From contig CADBCS010000018.1 in NCBI GenBank assembly GCA_902793195.1, positions 1 to 46,590 on the forward strand: a stretch of DNA of 46,590 nt. Reading direction: 5' to 3'. The notes beneath the pieces are model-generated. The model worked only from the letters and a program-made list of their open reading frames with translations. It did not search any database and was not told the origin of the DNA. Below, in pieces: positions 1 to 8,985 of this stretch. Source of the DNA: an uncultured Coriobacteriaceae bacterium. Its GTDB lineage: Bacteria > Actinomycetota > Coriobacteriia > Coriobacteriales > Atopobiaceae. Made by a program: the position numbers and the translations under genes. Every line of letters starts with the position of its first letter. The first letter of the stretch is position 1.

Positions 1-539
1 TGCGCGAGCGTAATGCTGAAGTGCAGGTCATCCACAACATGGAAGCCCTTTAGCTCCGTGGTCTTTCCCTCCATGAGCTCTGTTGCGCCAAGGATGTCGC
101 TCACGAGATCTGCGTGTCGGCTCTCGGGATGAATCAGCAAACGCTCGAAGGAGTACTTGACATCCGATGACGTGAGCGCCGCCCCGTTGCTGTAGGTCAC
201 CCCATCCCTCAGGGCAAAGGAGTAGGTGAGCCCATCGGCCGAGCGTTTCCACGACTCGGCAAGTGACGGAACGAGCACTGCCTCGCCATCCCTCTCCTCA
301 ACCTCGATCAACCGGTCAAAGACGTTCAACGGCACGGTGTAGTTCTCTAGAATGCACTGTGGGTCCAGCGACGTCGGCTCCCCATCCGCAAACGATAGGT
401 ACGCGCTCTCCTTGTTCGCCGTGCCAACCATTCCGCCAATCGGTGCATTGCAGGTGACGAGCGAGCAGACGAGAACTACCAAGGCGACAAACGCCAGCCC
501 GGCAACGACCTTTATCAAAGTCCTCGACGATACCTTCAT
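1..539 (-). CDS. ABC transporter substrate-binding protein, family 5 (peptide/nickel type), partial
   Basis: I translated this from the minus strand; the gene runs off the left edge, so only about 180 N-terminal residues are present. It starts with a hydrophobic signal segment ending near LVTCN (possible lipobox, cysteine near residue 30). It then shows the hallmarks of the family 5 solute-binding fold: FADGEPTSLDPQ at the mature N-terminus, NVFDRLIEVEE, PSLAESWKRSADGLTYSFALRDGVTYSNG, and SSDVKYSFERLL. The family delivers oligopeptides or related ligands to an ABC permease from outside the membrane. Its start codon lies 5 bases after the stop of the BMP lipoprotein gene, so the two are probably co-transcribed. 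No permease or ATPase is visible here; they may lie beyond the edge. Family confidence is high, ligand unknown. Confidence 0.88.
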   Translation of the reverse strand, partial: MKVSSRTLIKVVAGLAFVALVVLVCSLVTCNAPIGGMVGTANKESAYLSFADGEPTSLDPQCILENYTVPLNVFDRLIEVEERDGEAVLVPSLAESWKRSADGLTYSFALRDGVTYSNGAALTSSDVKYSFERLLIHPESRHADLVSDILGATELMEGKTTELKGFHVVDDLHFSITLA

Positions 540-544
540 TACGC

Positions 545-1726
545 TCACTCCTCGATGGTTACGATGCCGTCGAGCAGGTAGTTAAACGATGGAACTGATG
601 AGTTCTCGTTCTCGAAAAAGGGAACGGTGAGGTCTATGGTGTCCTTTGGGTCTTGGGGATTGACGCCTTTGTAGGGTCCAAAAAAGACCTGACGCGTTCC
701 ATCCCCGACCTCTGCACTCACCTGTTCTACCATTTTGTCCGTTCCGTCGGGCAGAAGCGCCTCGTTAAGAGGGGTGAGCTCGACCCAGCCCTCTTTCAAT
801 CCCCCGCTCATGTCGTTGAACGGATGCTCTGTGGCGGAAACAACGTCCTCAATCCGTTTGCCAGTCATAATCGCCTTTACGGCATCTACCAGGTAGGGAG
901 ACCAGTCGATGCGAGCGCTCGTGATCGAGACGTGGGGAGCGACGTCTGTCATGTCAACGTTGTACCCCACGTGATACACCTCACGTGCATAGTACTCCTC
1001 GCACGCAACGGCAGGGCCAATGGTATCCGTATGCTGTGAGATGATCGAGCACCCCTCGTCGAGCAGCTCGGTTGCCAAGGACTTCTCCAAGGCGTAGTTG
1101 TTCCACGCATTCGCGTACTTTACCTTAAGGGTCGCCGTATCCACAACCGACCGGACCCCGAGGATGAAGGAGGTGTATCCAGAGATGACCTCGGGATATG
1201 GATAGGCCGCAACGAAGCCGACTGTCGCCTTGCTCTTGTCGACCTTCCCCTGCTCGATCATCTGCTGCAACTTGAGACCCGCAACCACGCCGGAGAGATA
1301 CCGAGCCTGATAGATCTCACCCTTGAACGTATGGTAGTTCTTAGGCACTCCCCCATCTTCGTTGACCTCGTTGCTGACTTGGCAAAACTGTATGTCTGGA
1401 TAATCTCGCGCAAGCCCCATCATGTCGCCATAGCTGTTGGTAAAGATGATCTGGCACCCACGATCGCTCAGTCGCTTGGCGGTGTCGGCAACGTCCTCGT
1501 CGAGAACGTTCGAATACAGCAGTATGTTTACATCGCTGCCGTACGTCTCTTGCAGCGCCTCCTGAGCAAGAAAAAAGCTGTAGGAGTAGGGCGTGGTCTC
1601 ATCGTTGTCGTATATGAAACCTACCGTAACGGGTTGATGGCGCGCGCAGGATGCGAGACACATAGCAAGCGTGATGGCCGCAACGATTGCAAATGCCCTT
1701 ATGCGAACATGTGCGCTGCCAAACAT
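545..1726 (-). CDS. BMP family (PnrA-like) substrate-binding lipoprotein
   Basis: The protein is 393 residues from the ATG at 1726. I prefer this start because it places a clean signal peptide with lipobox LASC (Cys27) at the N-terminus; the reading frame continues open to 1921, but that upstream part is not signal-like. The mature part follows the BMP/Med pattern: VGFIYDNDETTPYSYSFF, the GCQIIFTNSYG segment, a YLSGVVAGL helix, VGFVAAYPYPEVISGY, and GCSIISQHTDTIGPAVA. BMP proteins bind nucleosides or related ligands outside the membrane and hand them to an ABC importer. A second binding-protein gene follows by 5 bases. No transporter subunits are in view, so it may act as a stand-alone sensor or serve a distant permease. 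Confidence 0.85.
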   Translation of the reverse strand: MFGSAHVRIRAFAIVAAITLAMCLASCARHQPVTVGFIYDNDETTPYSYSFFLAQEALQETYGSDVNILLYSNVLDEDVADTAKRLSDRGCQIIFTNSYGDMMGLARDYPDIQFCQVSNEVNEDGGVPKNYHTFKGEIYQARYLSGVVAGLKLQQMIEQGKVDKSKATVGFVAAYPYPEVISGYTSFILGVRSVVDTATLKVKYANAWNNYALEKSLATELLDEGCSIISQHTDTIGPAVACEEYYAREVYHVGYNVDMTDVAPHVSITSARIDWSPYLVDAVKAIMTGKRIEDVVSATEHPFNDMSGGLKEGWVELTPLNEALLPDGTDKMVEQVSAEVGDGTRQVFFGPYKGVNPQDPKDTIDLTVPFFENENSSVPSFNYLLDGIVTIEE

Positions 1727-1989
1727 ATGGTAAAAAACACCCCCGACATGCCAAGCATGTTCCAATCCTATATTGTTCCAAAATGTTAGCACACGCATAT
1801 TGTGGTTTGCGCACGAAACGCCATCGCCGCGGCGTGCGGGCAAAATCCTACGCCAACGAACGCCGTCGCTCGACACGGGTGTGTTCTTGTGCCGCACGTC
1901 ATCCCCATTGTCATGTCCCACCCCACAGCTCCATTAACTTGTTATAGTACTACCCATGGTTGAGGTCTCTAATATGGAGAGGACACGCA

Positions 1990-2607
1990 ATGAAGGTGCT
2001 CATGATCAATGGAAGTCCCGACCCCAAGGGCTGCATATCCACCGCCTTTTCCATCATGGCCGAGGAGTTTGCCGTGGCAGGCGTGGAATGCAACCAGGTG
2101 ATGGTGGGCAACAAGGACGTGCGTGGTTGCATCGCCTGTGGTCGCTGCCGGGAGTTGGGCCATTGCGTCTTCCATGATATCGTGAACAAGACCGCACCCG
2201 AGCTCGACGAGGCAGATGGTCTTGTTATTGGCAGCCCGGTGTACTACAGCAATCCCAACGGTACGGTGCTCTCGTTCATGCAAAGGCTCTTCTTTAGCTC
2301 TGGCGTCGACCTGCGCATGAAGGTGGGCGCTTCGGTCGTGAGCTGCCGTCGCGGTGGCAACAGCGCCACCTTCGAGGCGCTCAACCAGTTCTTTGGGATC
2401 TCCGGCATGCCCATCGCGGGTTCCACCTACTGGAACGACGTGCACGGCTATACCGCCGACGACGTCCTCGCCGACGAGGAGGGCGTACAGACCGTACGCA
2501 ACCTCGCGCGCAACATGGTCTTTCTGATGCAGGCCATCGCAGACGGCCGAGAAGCCCATGGGATTCCCGACCGAAACAAGACGACGTTCACCAACTTCAT
2601 TCGCTAG
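1990..2607 (+). CDS. Flavodoxin-like iron-sulfur flavoprotein (NAD(P)H-dependent FMN reductase family)
   Basis: The ATG at 1990 follows GGAGAGG and gives 205 residues. The N-terminal MKVLMINGSPDPKGC is the FMN phosphate-binding loop of flavodoxin-like reductases. A compact cysteine cluster, CIACGRCRELGHC (CX2CX2CX5C), matches the [4Fe-4S] motif of archaeal/clostridial iron-sulfur flavoproteins. GLVIGSPVYYSNPNG is the second FMN loop. Such proteins shuttle electrons in anaerobes; the physiological partner is not known here. The gene stands alone, divergent from the BMP operon, and its stop codon interlocks with that of the convergent S37-type gene (CTAG at 2604-2607). Confidence 0.88.
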   Translation: MKVLMINGSPDPKGCISTAFSIMAEEFAVAGVECNQVMVGNKDVRGCIACGRCRELGHCVFHDIVNKTAPELDEADGLVIGSPVYYSNPNGTVLSFMQRLFFSSGVDLRMKVGASVVSCRRGGNSATFEALNQFFGISGMPIAGSTYWNDVHGYTADDVLADEEGVQTVRNLARNMVFLMQAIADGREAHGIPDRNKTTFTNFIR

Positions 2608-4121
2608 GACCCAAAGAGCGCCTCGCGCACCACTCCCGATATCTCGCGTTGCGTCATCTCGTCAAAATCGGCGATGCGAACGTCATGCGCCTTTTCGCCG
2701 CTAACGAAGAGTCTCACGTTTGGGTTGTCCGTGTCGTGCATGCGCAACGCGTACCAGGGATCGCTGTTGCCATACACAAAGACCATGCGCGTGTCCGTGG
2801 CGTCGATCCACTTGGCAATACCCTCGCGCAAAGTGCCATCGTAGGTGAATGCCCGACGCTGCTCCGGAGTCAGCACCACCTTGCGAAGGAGGCCATCCTC
2901 CTCCTCGGGCCTAACGGTCAGCACGTCTCCAATACCTGCCTTCCTGCATGCCTCGCGCAGGTACGAGAAGTCGTAGTGGTAGTGCCCGTACTCCGTGACG
3001 GCACCCACATAACACGGCCAACATATAAAGGTGGGCGCCCAATCACCTGGACTCGAAAGGGCATAGAGAAACATGACCTCAGCCTGTTGCTTCTCCTTGA
3101 CCTCCGCATCGCTACCCTCAGGCTTTTCCAGTATCTGACGCATGCTCCCGAAGCTCACGTCGAGGTATTGGTGCGTGCTCGACTCCTGGTTGAACTGCCA
3201 TTCCCTCACGGCCATCTCGAGCACCGCCATGTCGAACAGCATCCCGTCGGTCACGTTGGTGCGGTACGAGCTGCCCTGGCTCTCGCACAACTGCCTGAGC
3301 ATGGGTGCCAGCGTGGCCTTGTTCCTCATCAGTTCCACCTGGAATGACGTCACCAAGTCGCGATACTCCTTGGCCTTCTTTGCACCGTACCTCTGGTCGC
3401 CAATTCCTGTGTACACGAACTCGTACATGCGGTCATCCTCAAGACCGTCGCTAAACGACCCGGAGTAGGGCATGATGAGGTCCATGTCACTTGGGTGGTA
3501 GTAGGCGTACGCCGCGCACACCTCGCCACCACGGCCCGTGCCCGTGGCAACCCACGGGCCTTCGAGCACCCGGGACAGCTCTTCATGGATGCGATGGTAG
3601 TCGTCTGCGGCATTTTTGGATGTCATGTACTGCCAGTATTCCACGTCATCATTCGACATGTCCTGGGGCCTTGAGGCGCCAAAGAAGCGGTGCTCCACGT
3701 GGATGTAGTTGCCCTCGGCTATGGAGCAGAGCTCATGCGCATCGTCAGCGCGAACCCAATGGTCCAGCAGGAGGGAACCGTCGGTCTCCATTACGTTGCA
3801 CTTGGCCCCATCGACGATGCCCACCTCCACGCGTTGCGGAAACGTTCCCGCCGATCGATCCTCATGGTCGAGCAGCTGCTCGAAGGTCACAACGTACTTT
3901 TGCGCATACACCTGCGAGCCGCTCACGTCGATCGGGTTGACGCTCATCACGCCGTCAAGCGCCGCAAGCTGCCGTTCGATGCTTAGCGCCGTCTCAGACG
4001 ACGAAACGGTGCTGCCCTGCTGGCTCATGCGAGACACGTCTGTGTTTGAGCCGTCAGCCGAACAGCCGAGCAGCAAGAACATCGTCATCGCGCACACGAT
4101 GGCGGCAACTGCCTTCGCCAT
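2604..4121 (-). CDS. S37 (PS-10) family peptidase-like lipoprotein, apparent loss of catalytic serine
   Basis: The protein is 505 residues with lipobox LLLGC (Cys20), so it is probably anchored outside the membrane. The core matches Streptomyces-type tripeptidyl aminopeptidases of family S37: VEHRFFGASRP, EYWQYMTSKNAADDYHRI, WVATGTGRGGEVCAAYAYYHP, SDMDLIMPYSGSF and, at the C-terminus, YGNSDPWYALR and GEKAHDVRI, which supply the expected Asp and His. In the family the nucleophile lies in a TG-x-S-K-GG motif. Here that motif reads T-G-T-G-R-G-G, with Gly196 at the serine position. The codon is GGC, one transition from AGC. The rest of the fold is intact and the frame is open over full length. 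It is therefore either a pseudoenzyme that binds peptides or carries a recent inactivating change. Confidence 0.82.
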   Translation of the reverse strand: MAKAVAAIVCAMTMFLLLGCSADGSNTDVSRMSQQGSTVSSSETALSIERQLAALDGVMSVNPIDVSGSQVYAQKYVVTFEQLLDHEDRSAGTFPQRVEVGIVDGAKCNVMETDGSLLLDHWVRADDAHELCSIAEGNYIHVEHRFFGASRPQDMSNDDVEYWQYMTSKNAADDYHRIHEELSRVLEGPWVATGTGRGGEVCAAYAYYHPSDMDLIMPYSGSFSDGLEDDRMYEFVYTGIGDQRYGAKKAKEYRDLVTSFQVELMRNKATLAPMLRQLCESQGSSYRTNVTDGMLFDMAVLEMAVREWQFNQESSTHQYLDVSFGSMRQILEKPEGSDAEVKEKQQAEVMFLYALSSPGDWAPTFICWPCYVGAVTEYGHYHYDFSYLREACRKAGIGDVLTVRPEEEDGLLRKVVLTPEQRRAFTYDGTLREGIAKWIDATDTRMVFVYGNSDPWYALRMHDTDNPNVRLFVSGEKAHDVRIADFDEMTQREISGVVREALFGS

Positions 4122-4374
4122 ATCTGACCTCCCCCTTTTGTGCTCGACGAGCCAGCCTCACGATACCAGTATACGGGACACGTTGAAATCGCTCATCGTT
4201 GCCAGTGACAATGGGGTCGCATCCCAAGCAAATCCAGCAGGTGAATACAGTAAGCCATCTGCAGACGATAATACGGCGATCGGCCCAAATAGTCAGCGGA
4301 CCAAAGGGATGTCCCTGCGCATATTATATCTATGTGTGTGTAACCAAATTGAACGGACGGAGAGGTGGCCAAAG
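4122..4374. other. Intergenic stretch between divergent genes, no gene seen
   Basis: This 253-base gap separates the S37-type lipoprotein and the ChW surface gene. It is AT-richer than its surroundings near 4323-4345, where a promoter for the surface gene is plausible, but I see no convincing -35/-10 pair, no RNA gene and no ORF with coding character. Confidence 0.5.
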
Positions 4375-6027
4375 ATGAGAAATGCTAAAGGTGCGCCGAC
4401 AGCATAGCAGTGAGACTGGTCCTATGTGCAGTGGTATCGCTGCTTATGGTTGCGAACGGCATGCCTGCGCAAGCCATCGCCGAACAGGCCACCGAGGTTT
4501 TGAGGCAAACGAGCGAGCAGTCGAACGAGGTCGAGAGTGTCAATGGCCTTGGCGACCCCTCGGCGCCAACGGAGGCAACGGTTCCTTTGCAGGGAGATCT
4601 TGGCGAACCGGGGGATGTGGAGCCGTTGGAAGAGGGGCAGGAAGGAACCGAGCCCGTCATCGCCACTTCGGACATGGCATTACCTGACCGCACGCGTGGA
4701 AGGTGGCAGCATCTATCAGGGCACGCGTCGCGATGGTGACATCATTGGTACCGTGGCACTAGAGAGCGAGCTGATGCGCGAGGGCACCCGCGTTACGAGC
4801 TGGGACATGCGGGATGGCGACGGCGAGCTAAAGCACGAGAACATCTCGGCCGAATACGTTATTGGCACCGATGACCCCAAAAACATCGTGCTCGTGGCAA
4901 ACACCGAGACGCTTGCCGCCAAACACGTGAACTTCTGGGCAAACGTGGACGAGTCCGCGCCATATGTCGATGATCAAAAGGTTATGGAGCTCGACATCTA
5001 CGAAGGCGGCTCGGAGTTCCTCACCGATGAGTCGCTACCCGACGGTTACAGCGCCGATGTGCTTGGGTTGGTAGCCTACGGCGACAGGCTTCCCCAGCGG
5101 CCGGGCTTCACCTTTGGTGGATGGGCAATCAAGGCCGACGAAAACGGCGACAGCACGGCATATTCGGCCGAGGGCGACTTGGCATACGAGGACTTGCCTG
5201 CTGGCGAAACCGTGAACCTGTATGGCCTGTGGTTCGACAACGCCGTATATGGCATCAACTATCATGCCAACCGAAGCGCCAGCGACACATACGTCAAGGC
5301 CGAGCAGCAGGTGGTGGACGGCAACCGCTTGGGCGTGTACGGCTTCGACGCCGACGACAACAACGCGAAGCTGGCCGGTCGCACCATCGTGAGTTGGAAC
5401 ACGAAGCCCGACGGCACGGGCAAGGCGTTTGCTACGGGCTCCATGGCCACCCCAGACGAACTTGGTCTTCCCTCGCGCGACGCATACGTGGCGGAACTCG
5501 ATGAGGTCGACCTCAACGACGACGCGACCGCCAAGAGAATCGAGGACGAACACACGGTAGACCTCTATGCACAGTGGAACATACCGGTAACCTACTCGGC
5601 GCACGTGCAGAGGAAGGGCGACCTCCCCGCCGTGTCCGATGGGGCAACCGCCGGCACCATTGGAGAGTCCAAACGGTTGGAGGCCTTCTCGGCCAAGGTA
5701 ATCGATGGGTCAATCGAGTATCGCTCACACTTGCAGGGCAAGGGCTGGGAGAAGTCGTGGGCAGCCGATGGAACACGTTCTGGCACCATCGGCGAGGGTC
5801 GTCGCCTCGAGGCAGTGCAGATGCGACTCAAGGGAGTGGCAGGCCAGCACGTGTGGTACCGCGTGCACAGCCAGTCCTTTGGCTGGCTCGGTTGGGCAAA
5901 GGATGGAGATCCAGCCGGTACGGTGGGCGTGGCAAAGCGCGCCGAAGCTGTGGAGGTGCAGGTGCTCCCCAAGGGTCCCAAGCCGATTGGCTACAACGCG
6001 CAAGTCTTGGCGCACAGGAGCAGATAG
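4375..6027 (+). pseudogene. Secreted surface protein with InlB-like repeat and three ChW repeats, frameshifted
   Basis: Three pieces in shifting frames make one gene. ATG at 4375, preceded by GAGAGGTGG, opens MRNAKGAPTA and then stops at 4405. A one-frame shift leads to a good signal peptide (from a GTG at 4410; core NGMPAQAIAE) and an acidic stalk. A second shift near 4680-4705 returns to the first frame, which stays open to 6027. The body has an InlB/Listeria-Bacteroides-type repeat (PGFTFGGWAIK, LYGLWF, then RTIVSWNTKPDG, LYAQWN). It ends with three ChW repeats whose signatures are TAGTIGESKRLEAF, SGTIGEGRRLEAV and AGTVGVAKRAEAV. Such proteins are surface or secreted factors of Clostridia and Coriobacteriia. 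The two shifts compensate each other, so either the gene is decayed or the indels are sequencing errors. Confidence 0.75.
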
Positions 6028-6045
6028 GCTGAGCCTATCCCCCAA

Positions 6046-6100
6046 CTAGCCCTTCGGGGACCGTCCCTTTTGGTCAACTAGCCCTTCGGGGACGGACCCT
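6046..6100. repeat. Two direct copies of a CTAGCCCTTCGGGGACNGNCCC element
   Basis: The sequence AACTAGCCCTTCGGGGAC occurs twice in tandem, once followed by CGTCCC and once by GGACCC, right after the stop of the ChW surface gene. The GGGGAC-GTCCC core is self-complementary and resembles the other intergenic palindromes of this window. Confidence 0.65.
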
Positions 6101-6205
6101 TCTCAGTCACATATAGCTCAATACCATCGACAATGGCATTGACGCGAAAATGAACGTGGTCAATACTAATCTACATAAGACCCCAAAGGCCAGTGCGAGG
6201 AAACA

Positions 6206-7586
6206 GTGTCAAACGTAGCAGTGAATCGAAGACATCGGATTACCTTCCAGGCAGTCGTGCTCGTCTCCTCCCTGTTGTTATTGCTCAACTTGGTGCTGGG
6301 GTATGCACTGGTGAGCCAGTCGACCTCTTCCATGAAGGCGCTCATACAGCAACGTATGCTCGACATCGCAAACCCAGCTGCCGCTATGCTCGACGGTGAT
6401 GCGCTTGAACAACTAACGCCAGATAACAAGAACTCCGAGGCGTACAGAAGGACCTTCCAGATTCTTGACTCATTCAGACAAACCATAGACCTCGAGTACA
6501 TCTATGGTATACGCCAGCTCGACGATGGCACCTTTGTGTTTACCGTCGACCCCGACCCCGACGATCCCGGCGAGTTTGGAAAGCCGGTCGCAACAACAGA
6601 TGCCCTCGTGGAGGCGGCAAACGGCACGCCGGCAGTAGACGATACCCCCTACGAGGATTCCTGGGGACGGTTTTACAGGTGCGTACAGTCCGGTCTTTGA
6701 CTCTCATGGCAAGGTCGCCGGCATCGTTGCGGTGGATTTCAATGCGGATTGGTTTGACGAGCAGGTTGCGAAACAGGCATGGATTGCCGTTGTCGTGGGA
6801 ATCGCATCGCTTTGCATAGGGGCTTTTGTGGTGTTGATCATTACGAGCAGACTCCGCAAACGCTTTAGGGATCTTCATGTCGAGCTCGAGACTCTTTGGG
6901 CAGATATGGAGAGCTTTACGAATGAGGTCTTGGGGCCAGGGACGGCGAGGCGAGGCGAGGCAATTCAACCTGCTCCCGCACACGAAGAGGAACGTGCTGA
7001 GGACAAAGGCGAAATCGAGGCCATTGGCGACAAGGTTCGCGACATGCAAAACATGCTGCGCAGCCACATCGAGATGGTGCAGGCACAGGCATACACGGAC
7101 AGCCTCACGGGAGTTGGCAACATGGCTGTCTATGCAGAGAAGACCGAGCAGCTGTCCGAAGCCATAAAAGCCGGTGGCGCATCGTTCGCCCTTGGCATCT
7201 TTGACGTCAACGGACTTAAGCAGATTAACGACAGATATGGACACGAACAGGGTGACCATGCCATTGTGGGATCCGCAGAGGCCCTTATCGAGGCGTTTGG
7301 ACTCGAGCACGTCTTTCGTGTGGGCGGGGACGAATTTGTCGTGGTTATGGAGCACGTGACCCCCGAGGAGATCACCTTCCGCCTACAAGCATTCGATGAT
7401 GCCCTCGCTGCCATAAACGAACGTCGTGACAAGGAATTCCCGGATATTACGGTCTCGAGAGGGTGGAGTGCATTCCACCCGCAAGAGGACCAGGACACCA
7501 AGTCGGTCGTGAGACGCGCCGACGAGGACATGTATCGCGCCAAGGCCGCTTTCTACAACACCCATCCCGACCGCCGCGGACGGTAG
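6206..7586 (+). pseudogene. Membrane Cache-type sensor diguanylate cyclase (GGDEF), one-base frameshift
   Basis: A GTG start at 6206 behind GCGAGG gives a membrane segment (about residues 14-36) and then an extracytoplasmic Cache-like domain (LEYIYGIRQLDDGTFVF, FTVDPDPDDPGEFGKP). The frame breaks at 6678-6679. Deleting one G there turns the junction into FYSAYSPVFDSHGKV, exactly the expected Cache motif. Downstream comes a second membrane helix, a coiled linker, and a full GGDEF domain with TDSLTGVGN, FDVNGLKQIND, and the signature GGDEF. No RxxD inhibitory site is seen five residues before GGDEF. The enzyme would make c-di-GMP in response to an outside ligand. The downstream sugar-binding lipoprotein gene suggests a partner. 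As read, the cyclase half would not be made from the native start. Confidence 0.82.
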
Positions 7587-7764
7587 CCTTGCCATTATCG
7601 GAATCATGCCGGAGTCTATCCTCTTGAATTCAACTGGTGTCTGGAATGCCCGTAGAGGGTCAGTCGATGACCACTGGGCCTCTGCTGTTGCCAAAGACGC
7701 TTCGAGATGGACTCGCAATGACGGATAATGGGAGCCAGAGGCGCACGTCGGAGGGAAGTCACGC

Positions 7765-8952
7765 ATGCAAAGCACAAGACGCAAAACGGCCATTCATCTC
7801 GTGCTCGCCGTAGCACTCGCGTCAATCGTCTGCCTGGCGCTCAGTGCCTGCGAGCAGACGTCCGCGCTCAATGGCTCGACGTCGGAAGGCTCTCCTATCA
7901 AGGACTACGTGGCCTCCATCTTCTACTACGACTACGACGACGTGTACATCAGCTCGGTGCGCAACGCCCTGACCGCAAACCTTGCCTCAAAGCGCATCAC
8001 CTACCAGGAATACGATGCGGACCATGACCAGATTACGCAAAACGCCCAGATAGACAAGGCCATCGCAGACGGCACATCCATCCTGGTCGTCAACATCGTC
8101 AACAGCGGCAGCGCCGAGCGCGCTGACGTAATCTGCCAGCAGGCAGCATCTGCGGGCATCCCCGTCATCTTCTTCAACCGACCCATCGAGGAGGATGGCT
8201 ATGAGGGCGTCATCCTCAACTACTACGACAACGTTGCCTTCGTGGGTAGCGACTCGGCTGAGGCGGGACACCTTCAGGGAAAGATGATTGGCGAATACCT
8301 CACCGAACACTACGACGAGGTCGACCTCAACGGAGACGGTCGCATCTCGTACGCGATGTTCAAGGGCGAGGCCGCCAACGCCGAGGCCATCTACCGGACC
8401 ACCTATTCCGTCGAGGACGCCAACGCCGTCCTCAATGCTGCGGGCTATCCCGACCTCGTCTACTTCGACCCCACGAGCGTTGACAAGTTCCAGCTCGACC
8501 TCACCGGATCGTGGACGAAGGAGTCCGTCGTGAGCTACATGACCACAAACCTCGTACACTACAACGAGGAGAACGACAACATGATCGAGCTTGTGATTGC
8601 CAACAGCGACGCGATGGCCGAGGGCGCCATCGAAGCCCTGCAGACCTTTGGCTACAACCTTGGCACCCCCGGCAGCAAGACCATCCCCGTGTTCGGCGTC
8701 GACGCGTCCGATGCCGGAAAGGAACTCATTGCAAAGGGAATGATGGCGGGAACCATCGCGCAGGACGCACAGGTGATGGCCGACTGCATCGCCAAAATGG
8801 TCGAAAACGACAGAAACGGAAAGGACCTACTCGACGGCATGGACTCCTATCCGCGCGACACCGAGTTCAAACGTGACCGCATGATCATACTGCCCCACTC
8901 CATCTACTCGCCGCAGGAAGACGCAGCCCAGGACAACTCGAAGAAAAAATGA
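7765..8952 (+). CDS. MglB-like galactose/glucose-binding lipoprotein
   Basis: The protein is 395 residues with a signal peptide and lipobox LSAC (Cys29). It has the periplasmic-binding-protein type 1 fold of sugar importers: VASIFYYDYDDVYISSVRNAL, QIDKAIADGTSILVVNIVN, GIPVIFFNRPIE, VGSDSAEAGHLQG, and a terminal IPVFGVDASD. The loop DLNGDGRISYAMFKGEAAN corresponds to the calcium-binding loop of MglB (DLNKDGQIQ), a strong family marker. The protein would bind a hexose outside the membrane. No mgl permease or ATPase is nearby. It sits 178 bases after the Cache-GGDEF gene on the same strand, so a sensing role with that cyclase is possible (inference). Confidence 0.87.
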   Translation: MQSTRRKTAIHLVLAVALASIVCLALSACEQTSALNGSTSEGSPIKDYVASIFYYDYDDVYISSVRNALTANLASKRITYQEYDADHDQITQNAQIDKAIADGTSILVVNIVNSGSAERADVICQQAASAGIPVIFFNRPIEEDGYEGVILNYYDNVAFVGSDSAEAGHLQGKMIGEYLTEHYDEVDLNGDGRISYAMFKGEAANAEAIYRTTYSVEDANAVLNAAGYPDLVYFDPTSVDKFQLDLTGSWTKESVVSYMTTNLVHYNEENDNMIELVIANSDAMAEGAIEALQTFGYNLGTPGSKTIPVFGVDASDAGKELIAKGMMAGTIAQDAQVMADCIAKMVENDRNGKDLLDGMDSYPRDTEFKRDRMIILPHSIYSPQEDAAQDNSKKK

Positions 8953-8985
8953 TTCGTTCGTCGTGGGACTCCCGCAAGATGGGCA

